From NCBI GenBank assembly GCA_021794095.1, contig JAJYRN010000012.1, forward strand, positions 1-64,000: a stretch of 64,000 bases of DNA, in the 5' to 3' direction. Made by a program: the position numbers and the translations under genes. This DNA is from Acidobacteriota bacterium (GTDB lineage: Bacteria > Acidobacteriota > Holophagae > Holophagales > Holophagaceae). The notes under the pieces were generated by a model. It did no database searches and was not told where the DNA came from. It was given only the letters and a program-made list of their open reading frames with translations. Position 1 is the first letter of the stretch, and every line of letters begins with the position of its first letter. Positions 8,487-18,877 of this stretch are shown in pieces.

Positions 8487-9935
8487 ATGAAAAGCTGGAA
8501 TGCAATCCCGTTCGCGGCGGTGGCTTTGGTCATCCAGGCTCAGCCGCCGCCACCCATTCCCAACCCCGCCCCACCGGCCTCGGTGCCTCTTTATCGGGTG
8601 ACCGTCGTGCAGGGTTCGGCCAAGGCCATCAACTACCGGAATCTTAAGTCCTCCACGAAGATAGACCTGAAAGGCACGATTCTGCTGCCGGCCGCCTCGG
8701 GTATGGCGACCGTGAAGAACAAGGACGGGGCCCTCCAGATCATCGCGAAGGTCAAAAACCTTCCGCCCGCCTCTACCTTCGGCGGGGAATTCCTGACCTA
8801 TGTGATGTGGGGCATCTCCCCGGAAGGCCGGGCGACCAATCTGGGTGAACTCGTCCTCAAGCACGGCAAGTGCAAGGTCAAGGTCACGGAGGCGCTCCAG
8901 ACCTTCGGTCTGGTGGTGACCGCTGAGCCGTACTTTGCCGTGAGCCAGCCCAGTGATGTGGTGGTTATGGAAAATGCGGTCCGAAAGGAATCTCGTGGTC
9001 AGGTCGAGCTTATTGACGCCAAGTACGAGCTGTTGAAGCGGGGCCAATACACCTTGAACCTGCCCTCCACGGCGCCCATGGTCATGGATGACAAAACGCC
9101 TTTTGCCGTCTATCAGGCTCGCAATGCAGTGCGCATCGCCGAAGCAGCGGGCGCTTCAACCTACGCGCCCGAGGCGCTGGGGAAGGCCCAGGGCTACCTC
9201 AACCAGTCCGAGAACGAAGAGGGAAAGAAGGGAAGCCGGATTCTGATGGCCCGGGAAGCCGTCCAGAGGGCCGAGGATGCCCGTTTGATCTCGGTGCAGC
9301 GGCAGGAAGCGGAGCGGGTGGCCTGGGAACAGAAGGTGGCTCAGGAGAAACTTGATGATTCCAGGCGAGCCGCGGCCCGAGCCAGCGATCAGGCTGCCGC
9401 CGCCCAGGCTGCTGCCCAGGAGCAAACCCAGCAGGCCGAAAATGAGAATGACCGATTGCGTTCCAAGAATGAAGGACTGCAATCCAAGAACGAAGATCTG
9501 AGAAGCAAGTTGATGGAGCAGCTCAATGCCATCCTCCAGACCCGCGCCACGGTCCGGGGATTGATTGTGAACATGTCTGGGGTGCTGTTCCAGAACGGGA
9601 AGGCGGTGCTGCTGCCTGCCGCGCGGGAGAAGCTTTCGAAAATCGCCGGGATCCTGTCAACCCACAAGGGGTTGATGATCGAGGCGGACGGCTTCACGGA
9701 CAGCACGGGTAGCGATGCGCTCAACCAGCGTCTGTCGGAGCAGCGGGCCCAAAACACCAAGGATTATCTGGTCAGCCAAGGGGTCTCGGTTGATGCCATC
9801 ACCTCAAAGGGTTTCGGCAAGAGCGACCCCATCGCTTCCAATAACACAGACGCCGGACGAAGGGAAAACCGGCGGGTGGAGTTGGTGGTCTCGGGTGAGG
9901 GTCTCACCGACCCAACGGCCGCTGCTGGGCTGTGA
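8487..9935 (+). CDS. OmpA family protein with central DUF4398-like helical region
   Basis: QARNAVRIAEAAGASTYAPEALGKAQGYL...; C-term IEADGFTDSTGSDALNQRLSEQRAQNTKDYLVSQGV...NRRVELVV. Confidence 0.85.
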   Translation: MKSWNAIPFAAVALVIQAQPPPPIPNPAPPASVPLYRVTVVQGSAKAINYRNLKSSTKIDLKGTILLPAASGMATVKNKDGALQIIAKVKNLPPASTFGGEFLTYVMWGISPEGRATNLGELVLKHGKCKVKVTEALQTFGLVVTAEPYFAVSQPSDVVVMENAVRKESRGQVELIDAKYELLKRGQYTLNLPSTAPMVMDDKTPFAVYQARNAVRIAEAAGASTYAPEALGKAQGYLNQSENEEGKKGSRILMAREAVQRAEDARLISVQRQEAERVAWEQKVAQEKLDDSRRAAARASDQAAAAQAAAQEQTQQAENENDRLRSKNEGLQSKNEDLRSKLMEQLNAILQTRATVRGLIVNMSGVLFQNGKAVLLPAAREKLSKIAGILSTHKGLMIEADGFTDSTGSDALNQRLSEQRAQNTKDYLVSQGVSVDAITSKGFGKSDPIASNNTDAGRRENRRVELVVSGEGLTDPTAAAGL

Positions 9936-9955
9936 GTACGGATCCTTCCCAGTGA

Positions 9956-10008
9956 GGCGAGCCCCCCCGAATTTCCGGTCTGCCAAGCGGAGATCCCGGG
10001 GGCTCGCC
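9956..10008. repeat. 11-bp perfect inverted repeat with 31-nt loop (terminator-like)
   Basis: GGCGAGCCCCC (9956-9966) / GGGGGCTCGCC (9998-10008). Confidence 0.6.
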
Positions 10009-10171
10009 GGTGGTGCCAGAGGCATAGGCAAGCTACTGGCCTTAAGAATCAGATCCGAAGTCGAAGTCCTTGGATGAACACACTCCCGGCACCAGGCGCG
10101 GCATAGATTTCGCCCGAATGCGCCGCTGGGTCAATCAACGCACCACTTGAAACCAAAAAAGGAGTTGAACC

Positions 10172-10714
10172 ATGGTCGAGTCCAACGCAGTGGTTGGCAT
10201 TTTCGATTCCCATGTTCAGGCAGAAACAAGCATCAAGGAACTTCAGCTCGCTGGGTTCGACATGAAAAGACTGTCCATTGTGGGGAAGGACTACCATACC
10301 GAGGAGCATGTGGTGGGTTTCTACAATTCCGGTGACCGCATGAAGCTGTGGGGCAAGCGCGGCGCCTTCTGGGGCGGGTTTTGGGGGATGCTCTTCGGGT
10401 CGGCCCTGTTCGTCGTCCCCGGGCTCGGACCCCTCATCGTGTTCGGTCCCCTGGTCGGCTGGATCATCGGAGCCATGGAAGGTGCCATGGTGGTAGGCGG
10501 GTTCGGGATCTTGGCCGCCGGCCTCTATAGCATTGGCATTCCCAAGAACAGTTGCCTGCAGTACGAAACCGCAGTCCGATCCGACAAGTTCCTCGTGATC
10601 GCCCACGGTGCCGAGGCCGAAGCGGCCAAGGCCAAGAGCATCCTCCAGATGGCTGGCGCCGCGCACATCGGCGTGCATTCGGAGGCATGCCGGCAGTTGA
10701 TGAGTCAGGCCTGA
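10172..10714 (+). CDS. General stress/permease-like membrane protein (GsiB/17M-like)
   Basis: VVGIFDSHVQAETSIKELQLAGFDMKRLSIVGKDYHTEEHVVGFYNSGDRMKLWGKRGAFWGGFWGMLFGSA. Confidence 0.75.
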   Translation: MVESNAVVGIFDSHVQAETSIKELQLAGFDMKRLSIVGKDYHTEEHVVGFYNSGDRMKLWGKRGAFWGGFWGMLFGSALFVVPGLGPLIVFGPLVGWIIGAMEGAMVVGGFGILAAGLYSIGIPKNSCLQYETAVRSDKFLVIAHGAEAEAAKAKSILQMAGAAHIGVHSEACRQLMSQA

Positions 10715-10806
10715 AGAAAGCCTGTTTCCCTTGCCAGATCTGAACGGACATCGGGGGTTAAATCCGGAATTGATCGCCGTACCAAAGCACGAACGGAGTT
10801 CCAAGC

Positions 10807-11850
10807 ATGAAAGCACTTGTCTACAACGGTCCCGGGAAACGCGCCTTGGAAGAGAGACCCAAGCCCCTCATCACGGCGCCTACCGATGCCATCGTCAAGA
10901 TCTCTAAGACGACGATCTGTGGCACGGATCTGCACATTCTGAAAGGGGATCTATCAACGGTCACGGTAGGCCGGATCCTTGGCCACGAAGGGGTCGGCGT
11001 GGTCGAACAGGTCGGCGGGAGTGTCGCGAACTTCAGCGTGGGGGACCGGGTACTCATCTCGTGCATCACCTCCTGCGGAAGGTGCCTCAACTGCAAGAAA
11101 GGGATGTACTCCCATTGCGAGAATGGCGGAGGCTGGATTCTCGGAAACCTGATTGATGGAACCCACGCGGAATATGTCCGGATTCCCTTCGCAGACAACA
11201 GCCTGTACCCGATTCCCACGGGAGCCGATGAAGAAGCGCTGGTCATGTTGAGCGACATTCTTCCCACCGGATTCGAATGTGGCGTCATCAAGGGGCAGGT
11301 CCAGCCCGGCGACACCGTGGCGATTGTCGGCGCAGGCCCCATCGGGTTGGCGGCCCTGCTTACGGCCCAATTCTTCTCTCCGGCGGAACTCATCATGATT
11401 GACGTTGATGACAATCGCCTGGAAGCAGCCAAAGCCTTCGGGGCGACGAAGGTTGTCAACAACGGCGATGGCAAGGCCGCCGAGAAGGTGATGGCCCTCA
11501 CCGGCAACCGAGGCGTGGATGTCGCGATCGAGGCCATTGGGATCGCAGCGAGCTTCGATGTCTGCCAGGCCATCGTAACGGCGGGGGGCCACATCGCCAA
11601 CATTGGCGTACATGGCAAGCCGGTCCAGTTGAACCTGGACAAGCTCTGGTCTCAGAACATCACCCTCACCACCCGCCTGGTGGATACCGTGACAACCCCG
11701 ATGCTTCTGAAAACCGTGTTGTCGGCCAGGATCAACCCGAAGCTTTTGATCACGCATCACTTTGCATTGAATGACCTGATGCGGGCCTACGACACGTTTG
11801 GCAATGCAGGGAAAGAACACGCCCTGAAAGTGATGATTACCCATGCCTAG
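10807..11850 (+). CDS. Zinc-dependent alcohol dehydrogenase
   Basis: TTICGTDLHILKGD...GHEGVGVVEQVG...CGRCLNCKKGMYSHCENGGG...VGAGPIGLAALLTAQ. Confidence 0.92.
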   Translation: MKALVYNGPGKRALEERPKPLITAPTDAIVKISKTTICGTDLHILKGDLSTVTVGRILGHEGVGVVEQVGGSVANFSVGDRVLISCITSCGRCLNCKKGMYSHCENGGGWILGNLIDGTHAEYVRIPFADNSLYPIPTGADEEALVMLSDILPTGFECGVIKGQVQPGDTVAIVGAGPIGLAALLTAQFFSPAELIMIDVDDNRLEAAKAFGATKVVNNGDGKAAEKVMALTGNRGVDVAIEAIGIAASFDVCQAIVTAGGHIANIGVHGKPVQLNLDKLWSQNITLTTRLVDTVTTPMLLKTVLSARINPKLLITHHFALNDLMRAYDTFGNAGKEHALKVMITHA

Positions 11851-13321
11851 TATGACGGCTCCATTGCGGGTTCCTGGTCCCCTGCCCGGGCGCCGGATGG
11901 CCCGCTGGATGCGTCAGCGTCGGCATGTGACCGTAGGCCTTCGGAGTCCAGGCCGGTCACAGGTTATGTGGTTCTGGGCCTTGGCCGCCTGCCTGGTGAA
12001 TTCAGCCTGCGCCCGCCTGCCGGATATGAGTCTGAAGGCGCCCAAGAACGTGCCTACCAAGCCCAGCGTCATTGACGGTCAGGGGGCGTTGAATGAACGG
12101 GAGGCCGCTTCGGCGCTTGCCAAGCGCCTGGGGCATACCAGGGCCGACGCCAAGGCCCTGGCCGCGCTCGAAGAAGCCGCTTCGGGCCGGCCGCTCATCA
12201 CAGGAAACAACGTCAGGCTGCTGTTCGATGGCCCCAGCATCATCACGGCGATGTTGACCGCGGTGGCGGAGGCCAAGGACACCATCAATCTGGAGACCTA
12301 CCTCTTCGATCAGGATCCGCTCGGCCTGAAGTTCGCCGATGAACTCATCGCCAAGCAGAAGGAAGGCGTTCAGGTCAGCATCATCTATGACTGCGTCGGA
12401 ACGCTGGGCACCCCACAGGCCTTCTTTGACCGGATGCAGGCGGCCGGCATCCGGCTGTTGCCCTACCACCCCGTGAGCCCGTTCCACCGGCTGGGCCATT
12501 GGCGCATCAACAACCGCGATCACCGGAAAATCCTGGTGGTGGACGGGAGGGTGGCCTTCACCGGCGGCGTGAACATCACCGCCGCCTATTCCAGCAGTTC
12601 GCTATTCAGATCCCATGCCAAGAACCGGACCTCTGTGGGCTGGCGGGAAACCCATATCCAGATCGAAGGCCCCGCCGTGACCGCACTGCAATGGCTGTTT
12701 CTGGATAACTGGGCGAGCCAGAAGGAAGGCGTGCTTCCAGACCGGGACTACTTCCCCCAGCAGCCAGCGGTCGGCAACAAGGTCGTGCGGGTGCTTGGCA
12801 GTCAGCCCGGCGGCGGCTACGAGATCTACAAGACCTATTTCCTGGCCATCCAGAGCGCGACGAAATCCATCCACATCACCGCTGCGTACTTCGCCCCTGA
12901 CGTACAGCTCCTGCGGGCTCTCGCTGATGCCGCCAGGCGCGGCGTGGATGTGAAACTCATTCTGCCCAGCATCTCTGATGGCGGGCCCATCTTGTATGCC
13001 GGACAGTCCTTCTATACCCAGATGCTCAAGGCCGGCATCTCGGTCTACGAGCTGAAGACTTCCGTGCTGCACGCCAAGACGGCGGTCATTGATGGCAGCT
13101 GGTCCACGGTGGGCTCCACCAACCTGGATATGCGGAGCTTCCTCCATAACAAAGAGGTCAACGTCGTTGTGCTGGGGAACGATTTTGGACGGGAGATGGA
13201 AAGCGCCTTTCAGGACGATCTCAAGGATACGAACAGAATCACCCTGGAACAGTGGAAGCAGCGACCCCTGGCCCAGCGCCTCAAAGAATGGCTATCCCGG
13301 CTTTTTTCGTATTGGCTATGA
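11843..13321 (+). CDS. Phospholipase D / cardiolipin synthase family protein
   Basis: Two HKD motifs: NNRDHRKILVVDGRVAFTGGVN and VLHAKTAVIDGSWSTVGSTNLDMRS; overlaps preceding CDS by 8 bp. Confidence 0.88.
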   Translation: MPSMTAPLRVPGPLPGRRMARWMRQRRHVTVGLRSPGRSQVMWFWALAACLVNSACARLPDMSLKAPKNVPTKPSVIDGQGALNEREAASALAKRLGHTRADAKALAALEEAASGRPLITGNNVRLLFDGPSIITAMLTAVAEAKDTINLETYLFDQDPLGLKFADELIAKQKEGVQVSIIYDCVGTLGTPQAFFDRMQAAGIRLLPYHPVSPFHRLGHWRINNRDHRKILVVDGRVAFTGGVNITAAYSSSSLFRSHAKNRTSVGWRETHIQIEGPAVTALQWLFLDNWASQKEGVLPDRDYFPQQPAVGNKVVRVLGSQPGGGYEIYKTYFLAIQSATKSIHITAAYFAPDVQLLRALADAARRGVDVKLILPSISDGGPILYAGQSFYTQMLKAGISVYELKTSVLHAKTAVIDGSWSTVGSTNLDMRSFLHNKEVNVVVLGNDFGREMESAFQDDLKDTNRITLEQWKQRPLAQRLKEWLSRLFSYWL

Positions 13322-13408
13322 GGCCAGCAGAACGGACGAACTTCGTTCAGAACGTGTCAGACGCACTGGGCGAAGGACACAGGACATCACCGACAAGGAG
13401 GCAGCATT

Positions 13409-14164
13409 ATGAAACCAATAGGCAAGATTCAGACAGGCCTGCTCCTGCTGCTTCTCGGAGCAGCAGTGCCAGCATTCGCTCACCAGGACCGGGGCGACGG
13501 AAAGGCCAAGCACCCCAAGGAGCAGCAACAGCCCCAACGAGGGGAACAGCAGGCTCAACCGAATCAGGCGCGACCTGGGCCCACAAGGCAGGCGCAACCG
13601 TCCCATGCCCAGGGCCAGCCGGTCCGGCCTCAGCAGCTCCCACCGCCGACGAGAGGGCAACAGCAACAGCGGCAGCGTGAGCAGCAGGTCAGGGCGCAAC
13701 AAGAACGGCAGCGTCAGGGCCAGGCCAGGGCGCACCAGGAACAGCAGCGACAGCGTCAGGCCAAGCCATTTGCACAGCAGGAGCACCGCGCGAACGCAGC
13801 TGAACAGCGTGGCATCTGGCAGGCGCGCCGGGCTCGGAACTGGCGAACCGAACATCGCAACTGGGACCAGCGTGGTGGCTACACCGGCTATCGCATTCCA
13901 GAGAGTCGTTACCGCGGCCATTTCGGTCCGAGTCGCGTGTTCCGCCTCCGGAGCTATCCCTTGATCATGTTTGGCGGGTACCCCCGCTTCCAGTTCGACG
14001 GCTTCTGGTTCAGTGTCATGGATCCGTGGCCTGAATACTGGTCGAACAACTGGTACGACAACGATGATGTCTATATCAGCTACGCTGGAGATGGCTATTA
14101 CCTCTACAATCGCCGGCATCCCCAGGACCGCATCGCCATCTCGGTTTCCATCCAGATGAATTGA
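13409..14164 (+). CDS. Secreted Q/R-rich low-complexity protein with aromatic C-terminal domain
   Basis: Signal peptide LLLLLGAAVPAFA; QQQRQREQQVRAQQERQRQGQ; YPRFQFDGFWFSVMDPWPEYWSNNWYDNDDVYI. Confidence 0.7.
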   Translation: MKPIGKIQTGLLLLLLGAAVPAFAHQDRGDGKAKHPKEQQQPQRGEQQAQPNQARPGPTRQAQPSHAQGQPVRPQQLPPPTRGQQQQRQREQQVRAQQERQRQGQARAHQEQQRQRQAKPFAQQEHRANAAEQRGIWQARRARNWRTEHRNWDQRGGYTGYRIPESRYRGHFGPSRVFRLRSYPLIMFGGYPRFQFDGFWFSVMDPWPEYWSNNWYDNDDVYISYAGDGYYLYNRRHPQDRIAISVSIQMN

Positions 14165-14296
14165 AAATCGGGCCTTCAATGTCTTTGTCTTTAATGTGCT
14201 GACTCCGTGGTGCTTCCCGCGGATGCCTAGCATCGCAACGGCAAGCAGTTGAATGAGAACGCACCAGGTGTTCTTCGTTCTGGGGAGATTGGCACC

Positions 14297-17200
14297 ATGG
14301 CCGTGAAGAAGAAAAAGGAAATGGCGAAACAGAACCCGCCTCCGCTCCCCGGAGAGCGGATCGAACTGACGCCATCCCCGGCCGAGACGGATCCCGCCCC
14401 TTCAGAGAAAACAGCCTCCCACAGGCACGAACCTCAGAAGGCCCGATTCCCCATCGTTGGCATCGGCGCTTCGGCCGGGGGACTGGCGGCCTTCGAAGCG
14501 TTCTTTTCCGGCATGCCCGCTGAGACCGATCCGGGCATGGCCTTTGTCCTGGTGCAACACCTGGCCCCGGACCACAAGAGCATCCTCACCGATCTCATCC
14601 GGCGCTACACCCGCATGCAGGTCTTCGAGGTCGAAGACGGAATGGAGGTGAAGCCGAACTGCGCCTACATCATTCCGCCGAACCGGGACATGGCATTCCT
14701 GAATGGCGCCCTCCAATTGCTGGAACCCGCCGCGCCCCGCGGCCAGCGTCTTCCGATTGATTTCTTCTTCCGCTCTCTCGCCCAGGACCAGCATGAGCGG
14801 GCCATCTGCATCGTGCTTTCCGGTACCGGCAGCGATGGCACCCAGGGCCTCCGGGCCATCAAGGGTGAGGGCGGCATGGTGATGGCGCAAAATCCCGGCT
14901 CCAGCGAGTACGACGGCATGCCCCGCAGCGCCATCGCCACCGGTCTCGTGGATTTTGAACTTCCCCCTGCGGAGATGCCCGCCCAACTCATAGGCTACGT
15001 GGCGCATGCTTTCGGCCGGCCCCCCCGCGCGGCCACGGCTCAGGCGCCTAAGACCGATAGCGCGTTGAACAAGCTCTTCGTCTTGCTGCACGTCCAGACT
15101 GGCCACGACTTTTCCAATTACAAGCCGAGCACCATTCATCGCCGGATTGAGCGCCGTATGGCTGTTCATCAGATTGATACCCTAGATGAATATGTCAAAT
15201 ACGCCCAGCACACACAGGCTGAGGTAGACGGCCTCTTCAGAGATCTGCTGATCGGAGTGACCAATTTCTTCCGTGACCCGGAGGCCTTCACGGCGCTTGA
15301 AGAACAGGTCATTCCAAGGCTCTTCGCAGGAAAACCTGGGGGCGCCGCGGTTCGTGTCTGGTCGCCGGGCTGTTCCACCGGGGAAGAGGCCTACTCCATC
15401 GCCATCCTCTTGCAGGAACGCATGGAGGCGCTGAAGCAAAGCCATGCTCTGCAAGTCTTCGCTACAGATCTGGACGGCCAGGCAATTGCCACGGCTCGCG
15501 CCGGTCTCTATTCAACCAGCATTGCCGCCGATCTCTCGCCGGAGCGGCTCTCTCGATTCTTCACGGCCGAGCCCGACGGCAGTGCCTATCGCATCCAAAA
15601 AATCATTCGCGACATGGTGATCTTTTCCGAGCACGACCTGATCAAGGATCCGCCCTTTTCGAAGCTCGATTTGATCAGTTGCCGAAATCTCCTGATCTAC
15701 ATGGGCAGTGAGTTGCAGAAGAAGCTCATTCCCTTGTTCCACTACGCGCTGAACCCAGGCGGGTTCTTATTTCAGGGCACGTCAGAGACCGTGGGTGATT
15801 TTGGTGATCTTTTTTCGGCGCTGGATAGGAAAGCGAAACTGTATCAGCGCAAGGAAAATGTCCATGGCGCGCAGCGCACAGCCATGGGCAGGCTCCTACC
15901 CCCGGTGTCCGCGATGGAACTGTCGCACCAGCGGATACCGGGTAAAGCTGCCTTGTCCATCAAACAACCCATGCGTGAGCTGGCAGAGCAAACGCTCTTG
16001 CAGCTGGTCGCCCCGGCCGGCGCGCTCATCAATGACCGGGGCGACATCCTCTACCTTCATGGCCGCACCGGCTTGTACCTGGAACCGACTCCGGGTGAGG
16101 CCGGAATCAATAACATCCTGAAGATGGCGCGCGAAGGGTTGCGCCACGAATTGACCACGGCCCTGCACAAAGCCATCGGAACCGAAGTCCCCGTGCGTTG
16201 TTTGGGGCTGCGCGTCAAAACGAATGGCCATTTCACCACAGTCAACCTGACCGTCAGTCCGGTGACGGCCGTGCCAGGCTCGAAACCTGAGGCGCCCCTG
16301 TATATGGTTATCCTGGAGGAGGCACCTTCGGCGGATCCCCAATCTCCTGATCAGGTTCCGGGGGATGACTCCACGTCAGCGAATGCGGATGGAAGGCTCG
16401 AATCGCTCAAGCGGCAGCTGCAGGCCAAGGAGGAGTATCTCAAGGCCTCGAACGAAGAGCTGGAGACCTCCAACGAAGAACTGAGATCCTCAAATGAGGA
16501 AATGCAGTCTGTGAATGAAGAATTGCAGTCCACCAACGAGGAACTGGAAACCTCCAAGGAGGAACTTCAATCGGTGAATGAGGAGCTGGCCACCGTCAAC
16601 GCGGAGTTGCAGACCAAGGTGGTGGATCTGTCGCGCCTCAATAACGACATGAACAATCTGTTGGCGGGTACCGGGATCGCCACGGTCTTTGTGGATCATC
16701 AGCTGCGCATCCTGCGTTTCACGCCTACCGCCACCCAGATCATCAATCTGATTCTGGGCGATGTGGGTCGGCCAGTGGGCCACATCGTCTCCAAGTTGGT
16801 GGGCTATGACAGGCTGGTCCAGGATGTAAAGGCCGTGCTGGCGACGCTGACTCCCAAGGAAGTGGAGGTGCAGACAGCGGCTGGCAGGTGGTACGTGATG
16901 CGCATCCAGTTGTACCGAACCCTCGACAATGTAATCGAGGGCGCAGTCATCACCTTCGTGGACATCACGGAGATGAAACGGACGCAGGCCGCGCTACGGG
17001 AGAGCGAGTCCCTCTTCCAGCAGGTCGCGGCGGCACTGCCCCAATTTGTATGGACGAGCCGTCCCGATGGCTTTTGCGATTACTTCAGCCCCCAGTGGAT
17101 TAAGTACACCGGCGTCCCGGAGGACCAACAGTTGAGTTCCAGGTGGCTCGAATTGATCCATCCCGAGGACCGGGGCACGGTGATGGGACTTTGGAACGCA

Positions 17201-17425
17201 GCGATCGCCACAGGAGAGCCCCTCGATACTGGATTCCGGCTTCGCCATCACGATGGCACCTATCGAGGATTCGACGCGCGGGCGAGTGCCTTGCGCAATG
17301 CCGATGGCCGCATCGTGAAATGGCTGGGCCAGGCGACGGAAAACACGGGGCGCTGGCCACAGGACAAGGCCGAGGCGCACCGGAAAGAACATGGACCTGG
17401 GAAGAGGGTGGTGTCCAATGAATAG
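14297..17425 (+). CDS. CheB-CheR fusion with coiled-coil and PAS domains
   Basis: CheB: FPIVGIGASAGGLAAFEAFF, VLVQHLAPDHKS, VLSGTGSDGTQGLRAIK; CheR: VRVWSPGCSTGEEAYSIAILL, DLISCRNLLIYM; coiled coil SNEELETSNEELRSSNEEMQSVNEEL; PAS domains. Confidence 0.93.
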   Translation: MAVKKKKEMAKQNPPPLPGERIELTPSPAETDPAPSEKTASHRHEPQKARFPIVGIGASAGGLAAFEAFFSGMPAETDPGMAFVLVQHLAPDHKSILTDLIRRYTRMQVFEVEDGMEVKPNCAYIIPPNRDMAFLNGALQLLEPAAPRGQRLPIDFFFRSLAQDQHERAICIVLSGTGSDGTQGLRAIKGEGGMVMAQNPGSSEYDGMPRSAIATGLVDFELPPAEMPAQLIGYVAHAFGRPPRAATAQAPKTDSALNKLFVLLHVQTGHDFSNYKPSTIHRRIERRMAVHQIDTLDEYVKYAQHTQAEVDGLFRDLLIGVTNFFRDPEAFTALEEQVIPRLFAGKPGGAAVRVWSPGCSTGEEAYSIAILLQERMEALKQSHALQVFATDLDGQAIATARAGLYSTSIAADLSPERLSRFFTAEPDGSAYRIQKIIRDMVIFSEHDLIKDPPFSKLDLISCRNLLIYMGSELQKKLIPLFHYALNPGGFLFQGTSETVGDFGDLFSALDRKAKLYQRKENVHGAQRTAMGRLLPPVSAMELSHQRIPGKAALSIKQPMRELAEQTLLQLVAPAGALINDRGDILYLHGRTGLYLEPTPGEAGINNILKMAREGLRHELTTALHKAIGTEVPVRCLGLRVKTNGHFTTVNLTVSPVTAVPGSKPEAPLYMVILEEAPSADPQSPDQVPGDDSTSANADGRLESLKRQLQAKEEYLKASNEELETSNEELRSSNEEMQSVNEELQSTNEELETSKEELQSVNEELATVNAELQTKVVDLSRLNNDMNNLLAGTGIATVFVDHQLRILRFTPTATQIINLILGDVGRPVGHIVSKLVGYDRLVQDVKAVLATLTPKEVEVQTAAGRWYVMRIQLYRTLDNVIEGAVITFVDITEMKRTQAALRESESLFQQVAAALPQFVWTSRPDGFCDYFSPQWIKYTGVPEDQQLSSRWLELIHPEDRGTVMGLWNAAIATGEPLDTGFRLRHHDGTYRGFDARASALRNADGRIVKWLGQATENTGRWPQDKAEAHRKEHGPGKRVVSNE

Positions 17426-18770
17426 CCAGGATAGCGAGGCCAAAATGGCCGCCGGCCTGCGTTGGCGAGCCGAGGAAGTGGCCCGTGAGAAAGGTTCCGC
17501 GTTCTCAGATAAGACGGAGATCATCTCTCCCCGGGATATGCGGCGGACGCTCCACGAATTGCGTGTGCATCAAATCGAGCTGGAGATGCAGAACGAGGAA
17601 TTGCGGCGCGTTCAGGCCGAGCTGAATGCCTCACGGGTCCGCTATTTCGACCTGTATGACCTGGCGCCGGTCGGCTACTGCATCCTCTCCATGGAGGGGC
17701 TTGTCCTGGAAATCAACCTCACCGCGGTCACGCTGCTGGGGGTGCCCCGGGCCGTGGTCCTCCAACAGCCGATCACGCGGTATATCCACAAGGAGGATCA
17801 GGACATCTACTACTTGCACCGCAAGCGGTTCCTGGAGACGGGTGAACCCTATGCGTGCGACCTGCGGATGGTGAGGACGGATGGGACGGTCTTCTGGGCG
17901 CATCTGGCGGCCATCTCCGCGCAGGATACCCATACGATCCTGAATCAGATTCCCGGCCGTGCGCTTGTGAGCCGCCTCGTGCTCAGCGACATCACGGGGC
18001 GCAAAGAGGCCGAGGAAGCCCGGTCCAGGCTCGAGGCCGAGCTTCAGAAGGCGCAGAAGATGAAGACCCTGGGCGTCCTTGCCGGCGGCATCGCCCACGA
18101 CTTCAACAACATCCTCACCGCGATCGTGGGCAACGCGAACCTGGGCCATGAAGCGGCAGAGGAAGGGCGCAAGGTGGATTCCTATTTCGAGGCCATCGAA
18201 AAGGCCGCCATGCGGGCGTCGGAACTCACCCGGCAAATGCTTGCCTACGCAGGCCAAGGGGCATTCGTGATGGGGAAGGTGGACGTCAACAGGGTGATCA
18301 AAGAGATCCTTCCGATCATCTCCGTCGCTCTCCACGGGAACGTGACCCTCCAGTGTGACCTGATGGACCCGCTTCCTTCCGTCATGGCAGATGCAACTCA
18401 GATCTTCCGGGTGATGACGAATCTGATCACGAACGGCCTGGAATCCATCTCCGAGAACGTGGAGGGCCGGGTTGCCATCCGGACGGGTGTGGAGGAGGTC
18501 AGTCAATCCGCCATCGAGTCCAACGCCTGGGCCCTGTCCGTCATTCCGGGACGCTATGTGACCCTGGAAGTGATGGATACGGGGGTGGGCATGGCTCCAG
18601 AGGTCGTGACCCAGGCCTTTGATCCCTTTTTCACGACGAGATTCACTGGCCGCGGGTTGGGGCTGGCCGCTGTGATCGGGATTCTCAGCAGCCACAGGGG
18701 CGGGATCTGTGTGCGGAGTGAACCCGGGCAGGGCACCTCCTTCAAGGTGTTCCTACCCGAAGAGGCCTGA
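17418..18770 (+). CDS. PAS-domain sensor histidine kinase
   Basis: VLAGGIAHDFNNILTAIVGNANLG (HisKA), MDTGVGMAPEVVTQAFDPFFTTRFTGRGLGLAAVIGILSSHRGGI (HATPase). Confidence 0.92.
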   Translation: MNSQDSEAKMAAGLRWRAEEVAREKGSAFSDKTEIISPRDMRRTLHELRVHQIELEMQNEELRRVQAELNASRVRYFDLYDLAPVGYCILSMEGLVLEINLTAVTLLGVPRAVVLQQPITRYIHKEDQDIYYLHRKRFLETGEPYACDLRMVRTDGTVFWAHLAAISAQDTHTILNQIPGRALVSRLVLSDITGRKEAEEARSRLEAELQKAQKMKTLGVLAGGIAHDFNNILTAIVGNANLGHEAAEEGRKVDSYFEAIEKAAMRASELTRQMLAYAGQGAFVMGKVDVNRVIKEILPIISVALHGNVTLQCDLMDPLPSVMADATQIFRVMTNLITNGLESISENVEGRVAIRTGVEEVSQSAIESNAWALSVIPGRYVTLEVMDTGVGMAPEVVTQAFDPFFTTRFTGRGLGLAAVIGILSSHRGGICVRSEPGQGTSFKVFLPEEA

Positions 18771-18877
18771 CCGCCCTTGGAGGTGGATGGCCGTCAATGC
18801 CGTGTTGCGTTTCATGCAAGATCTACCGGGCCGCTGGTGTGGTAGAGGCCGCCAAATAACTGGAAAGGAAGAAGCCC

